Counted from the first letter of the stretch, positions 29,219 to 38,320 are shown. The stretch is 64,000 nt of DNA from Nocardia vermiculata NBRC 100427 (GCF_001613265.1 NZ_BDCA01000011.1:62001-126000); one strand, 5' to 3'. Notes: a model not told the origin generated them from the sequence alone. Made by a program: numbers and translations.

Positions 29219-30751
29219 ATGTCCACTACCGAGTCCACCGCCGCAGCAGCGGCGAAGGCATCCGAATCCACCTCCGATACCGAGCTCACCTCGGTCAATC
29301 CGGCCACCGGCGAGGTCATCGCCACCCATCCCGTCGCCGACGAAGAGGCGGTGCGCGCGGCCGTCGCCAAGGCCCGCTCGGCCGCCGCAACCTGGAGTGG
29401 ACTGAGTTTCGCCGAGCGCAAGCAGGCGCTCTTACGCTGGGCGAGCCGCCTCGTCGCCCGTTCCGACGAATTCTGCGACCTCATCCACACCGAGAACGGA
29501 AAACCGCGCGACGACGCCTATCTGGAGATGATGCTCGCCCTCGAGCACATCGCCTGGGCCGCCAAGAACGCCGAGAAGGTACTCAAACCCAAGAAGGTGT
29601 CCTCCGGGGCGACGATGTCGAATTTCTCGGCCTCGATCGAACAGCGCCCGCTCGGTGTGATCGGCGTGATCGGCCCGTGGAACTACCCGGTCTACACCCC
29701 CAACGGTTCGCTGGCCTATGCGCTCGCCGCCGGTAATACCGTCGTATTCAAGCCGAGTGAATATTCCACCGGGATCGGCAATTTCGTCGGGAAGGCGTTC
29801 GCCGAGGCCAATCCCGAATTGCCCGACGGGGTTTTCACCGTCATCAACGGATACGGCGCTACCGGTGCGGCGCTGGTGCGTTCCGGGGTCGACAAGGTGG
29901 CCTTCACCGGTTCCACCGCGACCGGCAAGAAGATCATGGCCGCCGCGGCCGACACCCTCACCCCGGTGCTGCTGGAGTGTGGCGGTAAGGACCCGGTGAT
30001 CGTCGCCGAGGATGCCGATATCGCCGCGGCCGCCGACGCCGTCGCCTACGGCGCCACCATGAACAGCGGCCAGACCTGCGCCGGTGTGGAGCGGGTGTAC
30101 GTCCACAAGTCGATCCGCGAACCGTTCATCGCCGAGGTGACCAAGATCCTCTCCGGCGTGCATGCCGGATCGGATGACAAGGCCTCCTACGGCCCGATGA
30201 CGATGCCTTCACAGGTCGACATCGTGCGGCGCCACATCGAATCCGCACTCGCCGACGGCGGCACCGCGGTCCTGGGCGGGGTGGAATCGGTCAAGGCCCC
30301 CTATATCGAGCCGGTCATCCTGGTCGACGTCGACGAGAATTCCGATGCGGTGGCGGAGGAAACCTTCGGCCCCACCGTCACCATCCGCACCGTAGACAGC
30401 GTCGACGAGGCCATCGAACTGGCCAACAACTCCAAGTACGGCCTGGGTTCGGCGGTGTTCTCCCGTAAGCGTGGGGTCGAGATCGCCCGCCGGCTGCGGG
30501 TCGGCGCCACTTCGGTCAACTCGGTGCTCGGCTTCGCCGCCATTGCCGCACTCCCCTTCGGTGGTGTGGGCGATTCCGGTATCGGCCGCATCCACGGCGC
30601 ACCGGGCCTGCTGGAATTCTCCAGCCCGCATTCGATCGCGGTGCAACGCTTCGCCATTCCGGGCATGGCTCTGATGAGCTACAAGCGCACCGACGCCACC
30701 ATGAAGATGCTCCGCAAGATGGTGCCGTTCCTGCACGGGCGCAATAAGTAG
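29219..30751 (+). CDS. NAD(P)-dependent aldehyde dehydrogenase
   Basis: A protein of 510 residues starting at ATG after an AGGGGTC site; a short Ala/Ser-rich N-terminal tail precedes the ALDH fold. Motifs are IGPWNYPVYTP (cofactor/substrate), FTGSTATGKKI (nucleotide binding), LLECGGKDP (general base Glu) and NSGQTCAGVER (catalytic Cys). The C-terminus has a hydrophobic/basic tail (MALMSYKRTDATMKMLRK region) as in succinate-semialdehyde and long-chain aldehyde dehydrogenases of mycobacteria, which may bind membrane. It oxidises an aldehyde to an acid; the substrate is not decided by sequence. A strong terminator follows. Confidence 0.9.
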   Translation: MSTTESTAAAAAKASESTSDTELTSVNPATGEVIATHPVADEEAVRAAVAKARSAAATWSGLSFAERKQALLRWASRLVARSDEFCDLIHTENGKPRDDAYLEMMLALEHIAWAAKNAEKVLKPKKVSSGATMSNFSASIEQRPLGVIGVIGPWNYPVYTPNGSLAYALAAGNTVVFKPSEYSTGIGNFVGKAFAEANPELPDGVFTVINGYGATGAALVRSGVDKVAFTGSTATGKKIMAAAADTLTPVLLECGGKDPVIVAEDADIAAAADAVAYGATMNSGQTCAGVERVYVHKSIREPFIAEVTKILSGVHAGSDDKASYGPMTMPSQVDIVRRHIESALADGGTAVLGGVESVKAPYIEPVILVDVDENSDAVAEETFGPTVTIRTVDSVDEAIELANNSKYGLGSAVFSRKRGVEIARRLRVGATSVNSVLGFAAIAALPFGGVGDSGIGRIHGAPGLLEFSSPHSIAVQRFAIPGMALMSYKRTDATMKMLRKMVPFLHGRNK

Positions 30752-30764
30752 AACCGCATATCGC

Positions 30765-30798
30765 ATCGGGCCCGCGCCGCACTCGGCGCGGGCCCGAT
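30765..30798 (+). terminator. Terminator after the aldehyde dehydrogenase
   Basis: Perfect 15-bp arms (ATCGGGCCCGCGCCG and complement) with a 4-nt CACT loop begin 13 bp after the stop codon. A short T-rich run (CTTTCC) follows. The remaining 243 bp up to aroA show nothing else I can support. Confidence 0.85.
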
Positions 30799-31041
30799 CG
30801 CGCTTTCCGGTGACGCGGCTCCGGTGACATGGATGCCGTCCCCAGGCGTGAATATCGGAAACGCCTCAAATCACCCATAACGGCGCGGCGGCGTCCTCGC
30901 GTAGCGCGGCGCAGGATAGTCCACCGATGTGTGTTACATCGCGGTTGACGGCGGGTAACCAGCCCTGACCAGGCACGGACCGATTTCCATTACCCCTGTG
31001 GGATCACAAAACTATGCTCCGCGCATACGCGAAAGGCTCTC

Positions 31042-32361
31042 ATGAGTGAAGATGTATCGGTGAGTTTCTGGCCCGCGCCCCACACCGACCATGCCGTGCA
31101 CGCGACCGTCACCCTGCCCGGGTCCAAATCGATCACGAACCGGGCACTGATTCTGGCCGCGCTCGCCGACCGTCCCTCGACCATCACCGGCGCCCTGCGC
31201 AGCCGGGATACCGAGCTGATGATCGCGGCCCTGCGCGCGATGGGAACCGAGATCACCGGTGACGCCGACGTCCTCGTCGTCACCCCGCCCGAACATCTGC
31301 ACAACGCGACCGTCGACTGCGGCCTGGCCGGCACCGTGATGCGGTTCCTGCCGCCGGTGGCCACGCTGGCGCACGGCAACGTCGCGTTCTTCGGGGACGA
31401 ACAGGCCCGGCTGCGGCCGTTGGGCACGGTACTCGACGCGCTGCGCAATCTCGGCGTCGAGATCGACGGCGACACCCTGCCGTTCGTGGTGCACGGCTCC
31501 GGCTCGCTGCCCGGCGGCACCGTCACCATCGATGCGTCCGGGTCCTCGCAGTTCGTGTCGGGGCTGCTGCTGTCGGCGGCCCGTTTCGAGTCCGGCATCA
31601 CCGTGCATCACGAGGGTGCGCCGCTGCCCTCCATGCCGCATATCGAGATGACCGTGAACATGCTGCGCCACGCCGGCGTGCGGGTGCAGGCACCCACCGA
31701 TCCGCGCAAGGAGCAGGTCTGGGTCGTGGAACCCGGTCCGATCCATGCCGTGGACTGGGAGGTCGAACCCGACCTGTCCAATGCCACCCCGTTCCTGGCC
31801 GCCGCCGCGGTCACCGGCGGTGAGGTGACCATCCCGCACTGGCCGCAGCTCACCAGCCAGGCCGGCGACGTGATCCGCGAAATCCTGGTCCGCATGGGCG
31901 CCGAGGCACGCCGGTTCGACGGCACGCTCACCGTGCGCGGCCCGCAGACCCTCGCCGGAATCGATATCGACCTGCACGATGTGGGCGAACTGGCCCCCAC
32001 CGTCGCGGCCCTGGCCGCCCTGGCCGATTCCCCGTCCCGGCTGCGCGGCATCGCGCATCTGCGCGGCCACGAAACCGACCGGCTGGCCGCGCTGACCGCC
32101 GAGATCAACCGTCTCGGCGGCAATGTCAGCGAAACCGAGGACGGCCTGAACATCGAGCCCGCACCGCTGCACGGCGGTGAATGGCATTCCTACGCCGACC
32201 ACCGGATGGCCACCGCCGGAGCGATTCTCGGCCTGCGCGTGCCCGGGGTGAGCATCGAGGATATCGGCACCACCGCCAAGACCCTGCCGGAATTCGTCAC
32301 CCTGTGGGAGTCGATGCTGGCGGGCGCGGACGTCTTGTCGAATGAAGGAGCGGCCCACTGA
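31042..32361 (+). CDS. aroA: 3-phosphoshikimate 1-carboxyvinyltransferase (EPSP synthase)
   Basis: An EPSP synthase of 439 residues, close to the M. tuberculosis length of 450. It transfers the enolpyruvyl group of PEP to shikimate 3-phosphate in the cytoplasm, the sixth step of the shikimate pathway. Signatures are the N-terminal [10 protein letters not shown] with its catalytic Lys, [11 protein letters not shown], the [11 protein letters not shown] region, and [11 protein letters not shown] near the C-terminus. The start ATG follows GAAAGG. It is overlapped by rsgA downstream, as in mycobacteria where aroA (Rv3227) and rsgA (Rv3228) are adjacent. Confidence 0.96.
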   Translation: MSEDVSVSFWPAPHTDHAVHATVTLPGSKSITNRALILAALADRPSTITGALRSRDTELMIAALRAMGTEITGDADVLVVTPPEHLHNATVDCGLAGTVMRFLPPVATLAHGNVAFFGDEQARLRPLGTVLDALRNLGVEIDGDTLPFVVHGSGSLPGGTVTIDASGSSQFVSGLLLSAARFESGITVHHEGAPLPSMPHIEMTVNMLRHAGVRVQAPTDPRKEQVWVVEPGPIHAVDWEVEPDLSNATPFLAAAAVTGGEVTIPHWPQLTSQAGDVIREILVRMGAEARRFDGTLTVRGPQTLAGIDIDLHDVGELAPTVAALAALADSPSRLRGIAHLRGHETDRLAALTAEINRLGGNVSETEDGLNIEPAPLHGGEWHSYADHRMATAGAILGLRVPGVSIEDIGTTAKTLPEFVTLWESMLAGADVLSNEGAAH

Positions 32362-33359
32362 GGCGCCGCGAGTACGACGAATCCGATGTCCGGGTGCGCC
32401 CGGGCAGAGGGTCTCGTCCCCGGACCAAAACCCGGCCGGAACATCGAGATGCGGTGCCGGCCATGGTGGTTTCGGTCGACCGCGGCCGCTGGGGTTGTGT
32501 ACTGCACAACGATCCGGAGCGCCGTGTGGTCGCGATGCGTGCCCGCGAACTGGGCCGCACCCCGATCGTGGTGGGCGATCAGGTGGATGTGGTCGGTGAC
32601 CTGTCCGGCCGGCCCGATACGCTGGCCCGCATCGTCCGCGTCGCGGAACGCCGAACGGTGTTGCGCCGCACCGCCGACGACACCGACCCGTTCGAACGCA
32701 TCGTCGTCTCCAACGCCGAACAACTGTTCATCGTGGTGGCACTGGCCGATCCCCCGCCCCGCACCGGATTCGTCGAACGAGCCATGGTCGCCGCGTATGC
32801 CGGTGGGCTGCAACCGGTTCTGTGCCTCACCAAATATGATCTGGCGGCCGAATCGGAGTTCGCCGCCGAGTTCGCGGATCTGGATCTCACCATCGTCTAC
32901 GGCGGCCGCGAGGATCCACTCGAGCCGGTCCAGGAGTTGCTTCGGGACTCGCTCACCTGCATGCTCGGCCATTCCGGCGTGGGTAAGTCCACGCTGGTGA
33001 ATCGTCTTGTCCCCGAAGCGGAACGGGCCGTCGGCACGGTCTCCGGCGTCGGCAAGGGCCGCCACACCTCCACCCAATCGGTGGCGTTGCCACTGGCCGA
33101 GGGCGGCTGGGTGATCGACACCCCCGGCATCCGCTCCTTCGGCCTGGCCCACATCACCCCCGACGACGTGATCGCCGCCTTCGCGGACCTGTCCGAGGCC
33201 ATCGAGGACTGCCCACGCGGCTGCACCCACCTGGGCCCACCCGCCGATCCGGAATGCGCGCTGGACGAACTACCGGGCAAGGAACGCCGGGTAGCGGCGA
33301 TCCGCTTACTGCTGACTGCGCTGAACTCGAACGATCCCTGGGTGGTCGGAGGTAGTTGA
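32358..33359 (+). CDS. rsgA: Small-ribosomal-subunit biogenesis GTPase RsgA
   Basis: A circularly permuted GTPase that checks late 30S assembly. In order: N-terminal OB-like region, G4 motif TKYD, G1 [10 protein letters not shown]3 DTPG, then a zinc-binding Cys-rich tail ([11 protein letters not shown] with a later Cys). I place the start at CTG 32358, which overlaps the aroA stop (CTGA), because a GAAGGAG lies 7 bp upstream and the first residues ([15 protein letters not shown]) match the conserved N-terminus of mycobacterial RsgA. The next alternative, GTG 32394, would discard that conserved segment and has no ribosome site. Product 333 residues. Confidence 0.92.
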   Translation: MRRREYDESDVRVRPGRGSRPRTKTRPEHRDAVPAMVVSVDRGRWGCVLHNDPERRVVAMRARELGRTPIVVGDQVDVVGDLSGRPDTLARIVRVAERRTVLRRTADDTDPFERIVVSNAEQLFIVVALADPPPRTGFVERAMVAAYAGGLQPVLCLTKYDLAAESEFAAEFADLDLTIVYGGREDPLEPVQELLRDSLTCMLGHSGVGKSTLVNRLVPEAERAVGTVSGVGKGRHTSTQSVALPLAEGGWVIDTPGIRSFGLAHITPDDVIAAFADLSEAIEDCPRGCTHLGPPADPECALDELPGKERRVAAIRLLLTALNSNDPWVVGGS

Positions 33360-33423
33360 CGGGTGCGCAGCGGTGCAATACTGAAAGCCGCTGCTCGTGA
33401 CCACACCGACGGAAGGAGGGCCG

Positions 33424-34002
33424 ATGACCGCGGAACCGCTGCCCGCATGGGCCGTCCCACCGCCGGATGGCTTCACCAGCGATGATCTGGACCGACTAAC
33501 CGACCTGCCCCCGCACACCGAGCTGATCGATGGGAGTCTCGTCTTCGTGAGCCCGCAGATGAGGTTCCACGCTCTGGTGATCGACCTGCTGGTATCGGCA
33601 CTGCGGGCCGCTGCGCCGGTGTCGTTGCGGGTGCGGCGCGAGATGACCGTAACTCTCGGACCCCGGCAGCGGCCCGAACCCGACCTGATCGTGGTGCACG
33701 AATCGGCCGATCGCGGACCCGAACAGACCACGTACCAACCCGATGACGTGGTGCTCGCAGTCGAGGTAGTTTCACCGGATTCGGTTGTGCGGGACCGTGA
33801 ACGCAAGCCGCAGCTGTACGCCCGTGCGGGTATCACGCACTTCTGGCGGGTGGAGAACGTGGATGGGCGGGCCGTGGTCTACGTGTACGAACTGGACCCG
33901 TCGACCGGGTCGTACGCACTGACCAAAATTCACCACGAGAAGCTCGAGTTGTCGGTGCCGTTCACTGTGCGCATCGATCTCGACGAGTATCGCCGGATGT
34001 GA
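33424..34002 (+). CDS. Uma2 family protein (putative PD-(D/E)XK endonuclease fold)
   Basis: A protein of 192 residues from the ATG at 33424, which follows AAGGAGG. The Uma2/DUF820 pattern is clear: HTELIDGSLVFV (Glu), PEPDLIVV (Asp), EVVSPDS (Glu) and ERKPQLYARAGITHFW (Lys). These residues form the PD-(D/E)XK nuclease-like site. The biological role of Uma2 proteins is not established; they are abundant in actinobacteria and cyanobacteria. It begins the accessory region, with no obvious partner. Confidence 0.88.
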   Translation: MTAEPLPAWAVPPPDGFTSDDLDRLTDLPPHTELIDGSLVFVSPQMRFHALVIDLLVSALRAAAPVSLRVRREMTVTLGPRQRPEPDLIVVHESADRGPEQTTYQPDDVVLAVEVVSPDSVVRDRERKPQLYARAGITHFWRVENVDGRAVVYVYELDPSTGSYALTKIHHEKLELSVPFTVRIDLDEYRRM

Positions 34003-34008
34003 GCCTGC

Positions 34009-34590
34009 TCAGGTGAGGGTGCGGGTGGCTTCTTTCAGATCGTCGAGCGCGGCCAGGACGTAGGGGGCCAGGGCGGCGTCCCGATCGGCGTCCAGCCATT
34101 GCGCGAAGCCCTGCTTGAACGCGAGCACACCCAGTTCGGCGGCGAGGTGTGCGGTCGGTTGCGGGACGCCGCGTGCGACCAGGGCTTCGACCATGTCCGC
34201 GGCCAGCCCCACGCTTTTCAAGGCATCGCGTTGCTGAAGTTCGGCGTTGGCGGCGATCGCGGCCTGCACACGGGGAGCCATTTCGTGGTTGAGCGGGCCC
34301 ATCTCCGCGGAAGCCGCCGCGAGCCCGTCCGCGACGGCCGCGAGCGGGCCGGCATCCTGCGGTGCCGCGGCAATACCTTCGGTCAGCAACCGGCTCAAGG
34401 CCTGCTGCCCGGCGACCAGCAAATCGCGCTTATCAGGGAAGTAGCGATGAAAGGTGCTTTTCGTGACACCGGCGCGCTCGGCAATCTGGGCCACCGTCGT
34501 AGCGTCGTAGCCTTGTTCGGTAAACAGATCGACCGCAGCCAGGACCAGCCGCTCACGTGCCCCAGGTTTCCATCGCGCCATACTGCCCAT
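34009..34590 (-). CDS. TetR family transcriptional repressor
   Basis: A TetR-type protein of 193 residues. The N-terminal HTH is typical (ATTVAQIAERAGVTKSTFHR, about residues 29-48, then YFPDKRDLL), with a helical ligand-binding domain after it. The Met at 34581 is an equally plausible start. It is divergent from the epimerase gene, and two matching 9-6-9 inverted repeats lie between them, so it most likely represses both itself and the epimerase until a small ligand binds. Confidence 0.92.
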   Translation of the reverse strand: MGSMARWKPGARERLVLAAVDLFTEQGYDATTVAQIAERAGVTKSTFHRYFPDKRDLLVAGQQALSRLLTEGIAAAPQDAGPLAAVADGLAAASAEMGPLNHEMAPRVQAAIAANAELQQRDALKSVGLAADMVEALVARGVPQPTAHLAAELGVLAFKQGFAQWLDADRDAALAPYVLAALDDLKEATRTLT

Positions 34591-34595
34591 CCTAT

Positions 34596-34651
34596 GCGAT
34601 GGGACTGTTATCCCATCGCCTGCTACTGTGATGAGACAACCATCCCATCAC
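34596..34651. promoter_or_regulatory. Two tandem TetR operators
   Basis: Operator 1 (34596-34619) is GCGATGGGA-N6-TCCCATCGC with perfect arms. Operator 2 (34628-34651) is GTGATGAGA-N6-TCCCATCAC with one mismatch between arms. They share the core GATGrGA-N6-TCCCATC and their centres are 32 bp apart, about three helical turns. They fill the intergenic region between the divergent TetR and epimerase genes. Confidence 0.85.
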
Positions 34652-34665
34652 TCGAAGGGGAAGTC

Positions 34666-35547
34666 ATGCGCGTATTCGTCACCGGCGGCACCGGCCTGGT
34701 GGGCTCGGCCGTCGTCGCGGAACTGCTCGCGAACGGTCACACGGTCCTCGCCCTCGCCCGCTCCAACTCATCCGCCGCGGCCGTGTCCGCCGCCGGCGCG
34801 GAACCGATCCGCGGCGATCTCACCGATCTGGACACCATCCGTGCCGCGGCCGCCCGCAGCGAAGGCGTCATCCACCTGGCATTCAGCAACGACTTCAGCT
34901 CCGAGGACACCGTGCTGGCAGCAGTCGCCGAGGAGGGCGCCGCCATGGCCGCGCTGGGCGAGGAACTCACCGACAGCGATCGCCCGTACGTCACGGTCTC
35001 GGGCACGCCGATGGCAGCGGGCCGCGCGGCCACCGAATCGGATCCACTGACCTCCGCGGGCCCCGTTGCTGGACGCGTCCAGTCGGTCACCTCGGTCCTC
35101 GACCTGGCCACCCAGGGCGTCCGCAGTTCGGCGATCCGCCTGCCGCGCACCGTCTACAACAACGGCACCGGCGGATTCACCGGAATCCTCACCACCGCCG
35201 CCCGCCAGAGCGGAGTAGCGGGATACCCGGGCGACGGCACCCAGCGCTGGCCCGCCGTCCACGCCCTCGACGCAGCCGTCCTGTTCCGCCTCGCCCTGGA
35301 AAAGGCACCGGCCGGAACCGCCTGGCACGCCGTGGGCGACGAGGGCGTCGCAGTGCGCGATATGGCGTCGGTGATCGGCCGCCGGCTCGGCGTACCGGTG
35401 GAAAGCGTGCCCCCGGAGGCATTCGGGCCGCTCGCAGAGATCTTCGCGCTCGACCAGCCCGCTTCCAGCGTGCACACCCGCGAAGCGCTCGGGTGGGAGC
35501 CGGAACAGCCTGGGCTGCTTGCGGATCTGGAGAACATCCAGCCCTGA
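34666..35547 (+). CDS. NAD(P)-binding epimerase/atypical SDR family protein
   Basis: A protein of 293 residues starting at ATG after AAGGGG. The N-terminal Rossmann motif TGGTGLVGSAVV (about residues 6-17) is followed by RGDLTDLDTI and a typical extended-SDR body. The canonical YxxxK is not evident, so it is an atypical reductase or epimerase. It is probably induced with the divergent TetR gene through the two shared operators, a common arrangement for stress- or xenobiotic-induced oxidoreductases. Substrate unknown. Confidence 0.85.
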   Translation: MRVFVTGGTGLVGSAVVAELLANGHTVLALARSNSSAAAVSAAGAEPIRGDLTDLDTIRAAAARSEGVIHLAFSNDFSSEDTVLAAVAEEGAAMAALGEELTDSDRPYVTVSGTPMAAGRAATESDPLTSAGPVAGRVQSVTSVLDLATQGVRSSAIRLPRTVYNNGTGGFTGILTTAARQSGVAGYPGDGTQRWPAVHALDAAVLFRLALEKAPAGTAWHAVGDEGVAVRDMASVIGRRLGVPVESVPPEAFGPLAEIFALDQPASSVHTREALGWEPEQPGLLADLENIQP

Positions 35548-35599
35548 GCGCACTCGACCGGTCGCCTGGCACACCTCCTCGCGGTCCGAGCCGGACACC

Positions 35600-35705
35600 T
35601 CGACAGTTTGCCGACCATACAGTCGGCAGATTGCCGGTCAGAGACTCGGCAGATTGCCGACAACCCTGTCGGCAGATTGCCGATCAGGTGGTCGGCAGAT
35701 TGCCG
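35600..35705. repeat. Iteron-like array, five copies at exact 23-bp period
   Basis: The 14-bp unit TCGGCAGATTGCCG occurs at 35623, 35646, 35669 and 35692, with a degenerate copy (TCGACAGTTTGCCG) at 35600. The step is exactly 23 bp throughout. Each unit is a near-palindrome, CGGCA-GAT-TGCCG, separated by 9-bp non-conserved spacers. Since 23 is not a multiple of three, this is not a peptide repeat. It sits immediately upstream of the truncated DUF4143 gene. Function is unknown; a multi-site protein-binding array is the natural guess. Confidence 0.9.
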
Positions 35706-35728
35706 ATAGCACCCAGGTAACACCAGGT

Positions 35729-36406
35729 CGTATCCGAGAATTCGCGGATATCCGTCAGGCAACGGTCCTGCCTCAACTCGCCACCCTCGTAGCGGACCGA
35801 GCAGGCCACCCTCTCGTGGTGGATGACATCGCCAAAGGCCTCGGACTGTCCCGCGATACCGTGCAGACCTACCTCGGTTACTTCGAAACTGTCTTCTTGA
35901 TGGCGACCGTAAGGCCGTGGTCGACAAACCTGTCTTCACGGGAAACGAAGTCACCCAAGCTTTTTCTCACCGATTCGGGGTTGGCCGCACATCTACTCCG
36001 CACCGATGAGCGATCGCTCGGGCAGCCTGGGAACCAGTTCCTCGGCCGCTTGGTCGAGACCTTCGTCTTCACCGAACTCCTGAAGCTCAAGGGCCTCACC
36101 AACGATGCGTTCGACATTCTGCACTACCGGGATCGGGATGGTCGCGAGATCGACTTCATTCTCGAAGCAGCCGACGGTTCGATCTTCGCAATCGAGGTGA
36201 AGGCATCCGCTTCTCCGACGGTCAAGGATGCACGGCACCTGAGCTGGCTCCGCGACAAACTCGGCAACCGGTTCACGGCCGGAATCGTTTTGCATCTAGG
36301 CGACCAGGGCGTGTCCTACGGAGATCGCCTCATGGCGCTACCGGTGTCTGCTTTGTGGGGAAACACCGTAATACCAGGTATGTCAGGTGGACACGCAGTC
36401 GGCTGA
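35729..36406 (+). pseudogene. Truncated DUF4143-domain AAA ATPase (C-terminal part only)
   Basis: Translation from about 35729 matches the C-terminal half of DUF4143 AAA-family ATPases: the REFADIRQ helix, a helix-turn-helix-like stretch (DIAKGLGLSRDTVQTYL), SPKLFLTDSGLAAHLL, FVFTELLKL, the nuclease-fold-like DRDGREIDFILE with FAIEVKAS, and the family end LMALPVSALW. The N-terminal P-loop ATPase domain is missing. The frame upstream runs through the iteron array without homology and lacks a sensible start. It is most likely a decayed gene; a shortened expressed protein is possible but unsupported. Confidence 0.8.
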
Positions 36407-36578
36407 TTACCCGCAGTGTTCGGCGAGGTTCGGGTGCCGCGGCTCGGTGTCAGGGCACGGTCCGCGGCGCCGCAATCAGGCGGTAGTCATGCCCGCATCC
36501 GCCGCCGGTGCAGCGCGCACGCGAGGCCGGCCGGGGCGAACGATAAAACCATTTGCCCCGATTGAAAGGATTGCCGGA

Positions 36579-37391
36579 GTGGAACGACTGAGATCAGCAA
36601 CAGTAAATGGCGTCGATATAGCGTTTATCGACTCCGCCGGAACCGGGCGTCCGATCGTCATGCTGCACGGCACTTTCGGACGTGGTTCCAATTTTGCCCG
36701 ACTCGGCCGCGACCTCTCGCCGGGGGCGCGCGTCATCGCACCCGATCAGCGGGGTCACGGTAACAGCAGCCATTCCGACAGCTACTCCAACGCTGACTTC
36801 GTCACCGACGCTGCCGAGCTGATCCGGCATCTGGATCTCGGCCCGGTCGTGGTACTGGGTCATTCACGTGGCGGTATCACCGCTTACCACCTGGCCGCAC
36901 AACATCCTGACCTCGTGGCGGCACTGATCATCGAGGATGTCGGACCAGTGATGCGCTCACCGGAGATCGAACACCCGGTACTGGACGTGCGTGACTGGCC
37001 CGCCACCGGCGCGACCGAAGAACAGCTGGCAGATGCACTCCGTGCCAAAGGTATCCCCGACCCGGGATTCTTCATGCAGAGTGCCGAGCCCACAGCGAAC
37101 GGCCACTGGCGACTGCTGTTCGACTGGAACGAGATGATGGATGTGCAAGTCAGCGGAATCGGAGACTGGTGGGACAAGTGGCTCAGCTCGACCTGCCCGG
37201 CGCTGGTATTGCGCGGCGAACACAGCACGCTCCTCCCCGAACCACTGGCTCGTGAGATGGTGACCCGGCGCTCCAACGCCCGACTGGTGCAGTTCCCGGA
37301 CGCCGCACACTGGATCCATGACGACGACCCCGAAGGCGTAGCCGAAGTGGTCGCCGGTTTCCTGCGCGAACTCGACAACGGGGCGGACTAG
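36579..37391 (+). CDS. Alpha/beta hydrolase
   Basis: A protein of 270 residues from GTG 36579, which has AAAGGA 8 bp upstream; the longer frame back to 36387 overlaps the pseudogene and lacks homology. Fold motifs: HGTFGRGSN (oxyanion loop), PDQRGHGNS, the nucleophile elbow GHSRGG, a probable acid in RGEHS, and the catalytic His in AAHWIHDDDP. It is expected to hydrolyse an ester or similar bond in the cytoplasm; substrate unknown. The gene stands alone. Confidence 0.88.
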   Translation: MERLRSATVNGVDIAFIDSAGTGRPIVMLHGTFGRGSNFARLGRDLSPGARVIAPDQRGHGNSSHSDSYSNADFVTDAAELIRHLDLGPVVVLGHSRGGITAYHLAAQHPDLVAALIIEDVGPVMRSPEIEHPVLDVRDWPATGATEEQLADALRAKGIPDPGFFMQSAEPTANGHWRLLFDWNEMMDVQVSGIGDWWDKWLSSTCPALVLRGEHSTLLPEPLAREMVTRRSNARLVQFPDAAHWIHDDDPEGVAEVVAGFLRELDNGAD

Positions 37392-37472
37392 GCCGCGTTC
37401 GACAAGCCCGATGGAGGTCCTCGGTTCCGTTTCGAGGTGAGCTGGGGTGGCATCGTGTCGTGGGTCTGCGTA

Positions 37473-37522
37473 TTGCGTTGCAGCGCGATGTCAGCTAATA
37501 CTTAACCTTGTGGCTAAGTATT
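37473..37522 (+). promoter_or_regulatory. ArsR promoter with overlapping operator
   Basis: TTGCGT (37473-37478) and TAATAC (37496-37501) are 17 bp apart. AATACTTA (37497-37504) and TAAGTATT (37515-37522) form a perfect 8-bp inverted repeat with 10 bp between, extended inward by CC/GG. The operator covers the -10 box, the predicted transcription start (about 37508) and the start codon at 37510. Confidence 0.75.
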
Positions 37523-37854
37523 CCGTTGTGTTGGATGACGTATTCGCCGCCCTTGCGGATCCGTCGCGCCGCGCGGTAGTTCAGCAACTCGGGTCCGGTC
37601 CCGCCAGTGTCGGCGAGCTGGCTGAATCTGCACCGATCACGCTGCCGGCGTTTCTGAAACACATCCGTGTCCTGGAGTCCAGCGGGCTGATCCGGACGGT
37701 CAAAACTGGGCGGGTGCGCCGCTGCGAACTCGACCGGGAACGGTTCGGGCTGGTCGAGGACTGGCTGGCCGAACAGCGCCACATCTGGGAGCGCCGCACC
37801 GACCGGCTCGAGCAATTCCTCACCGAATCAAAGGAGTCTCGCGATGAACCCTGA
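37510..37854 (+). CDS. ArsR family transcriptional regulator
   Basis: A winged-helix repressor of 114 residues. The ArsR core is clear: FAALADPSRRAVVQQLG, recognition helix region TLPAFLKHIRVLESSGL, and wing VKTGRVRRCELD. It lacks the metal-binding CxC, so it belongs to the metal-independent group that usually pairs with SRPBCC proteins. I start it at GTG 37510, two bases after the predicted transcription start, implying leaderless translation; GTG 37528 is an alternative. It heads an operon with the SRPBCC and DHFR-like genes, overlapping the first by 11 bp. Confidence 0.9.
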   Translation: MAKYSVVLDDVFAALADPSRRAVVQQLGSGPASVGELAESAPITLPAFLKHIRVLESSGLIRTVKTGRVRRCELDRERFGLVEDWLAEQRHIWERRTDRLEQFLTESKESRDEP

Positions 37855-38320
37855 CCTCGATCTCACTCTCAACCGCGTAATCCGCGCGCCACGTGCCAGC
37901 GTATGGAAGGCCTGGACCGACCGGGAAAGCCTGGCGCAGTGGTGGCTCCCCGCACCGACCCTGTGCCGTGTCGAGAGACTCGAGATCCGACCCGCAGGTG
38001 CGTTCGTCACCACGATGAGCGACGACGGCGAGAAGTTCGTTCCGCACCTGAATGCCTGTTTCCTGCTGGCCGAGGAGTGTGAACGTCTCGTGTTCACCAA
38101 TGCGGTCGACAGCGGCTGGCGTCCGGCCGCACCTGCTCCGGTGTCGATGACCGCCGAGATCACCCTGCGTGATCACCCCGACGGCACCGACTATCGGATT
38201 CTGGTCCGGCACGGTGACCCGGCAGCGCGGGCCCGTCACCAAGAACTGGGATTCGCGTACGGGTGGGGGACGGTCACCGATCAACTCACACAACTGGTCG
38301 AAGGCGAAGCGACGGCATGA
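37844..38320 (+). CDS. SRPBCC/AHSA1 family protein
   Basis: A single START-like domain of 158 residues in the Activator of Hsp90 ATPase-like group. The typical opening RVIRAPRASVWKAWTDRESLAQWW is followed by strands and the C-terminal helix with YGWGTVTDQLTQL. Such proteins have a deep hydrophobic pocket and commonly sit next to an ArsR gene, as here. The start overlaps the ArsR end and its own stop overlaps the next ATG (ATGA), so all three genes are coupled. Ligand unknown. Confidence 0.9.
   Translation: MNPDLDLTLNRVIRAPRASVWKAWTDRESLAQWWLPAPTLCRVERLEIRPAGAFVTTMSDDGEKFVPHLNACFLLAEECERLVFTNAVDSGWRPAAPAPVSMTAEITLRDHPDGTDYRILVRHGDPAARARHQELGFAYGWGTVTDQLTQLVEGEATA

Noticed and set aside
31012..32358. 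A 448-codon minus-strand frame over aroA.
   Set aside because: Antisense shadow of a certain gene; low-complexity His/Gly/Gln composition typical of such shadows.
35600..35705. CRISPR array.
   Set aside because: The repeat unit is only 14 bp with 9-bp spacers, and no cas gene is present.
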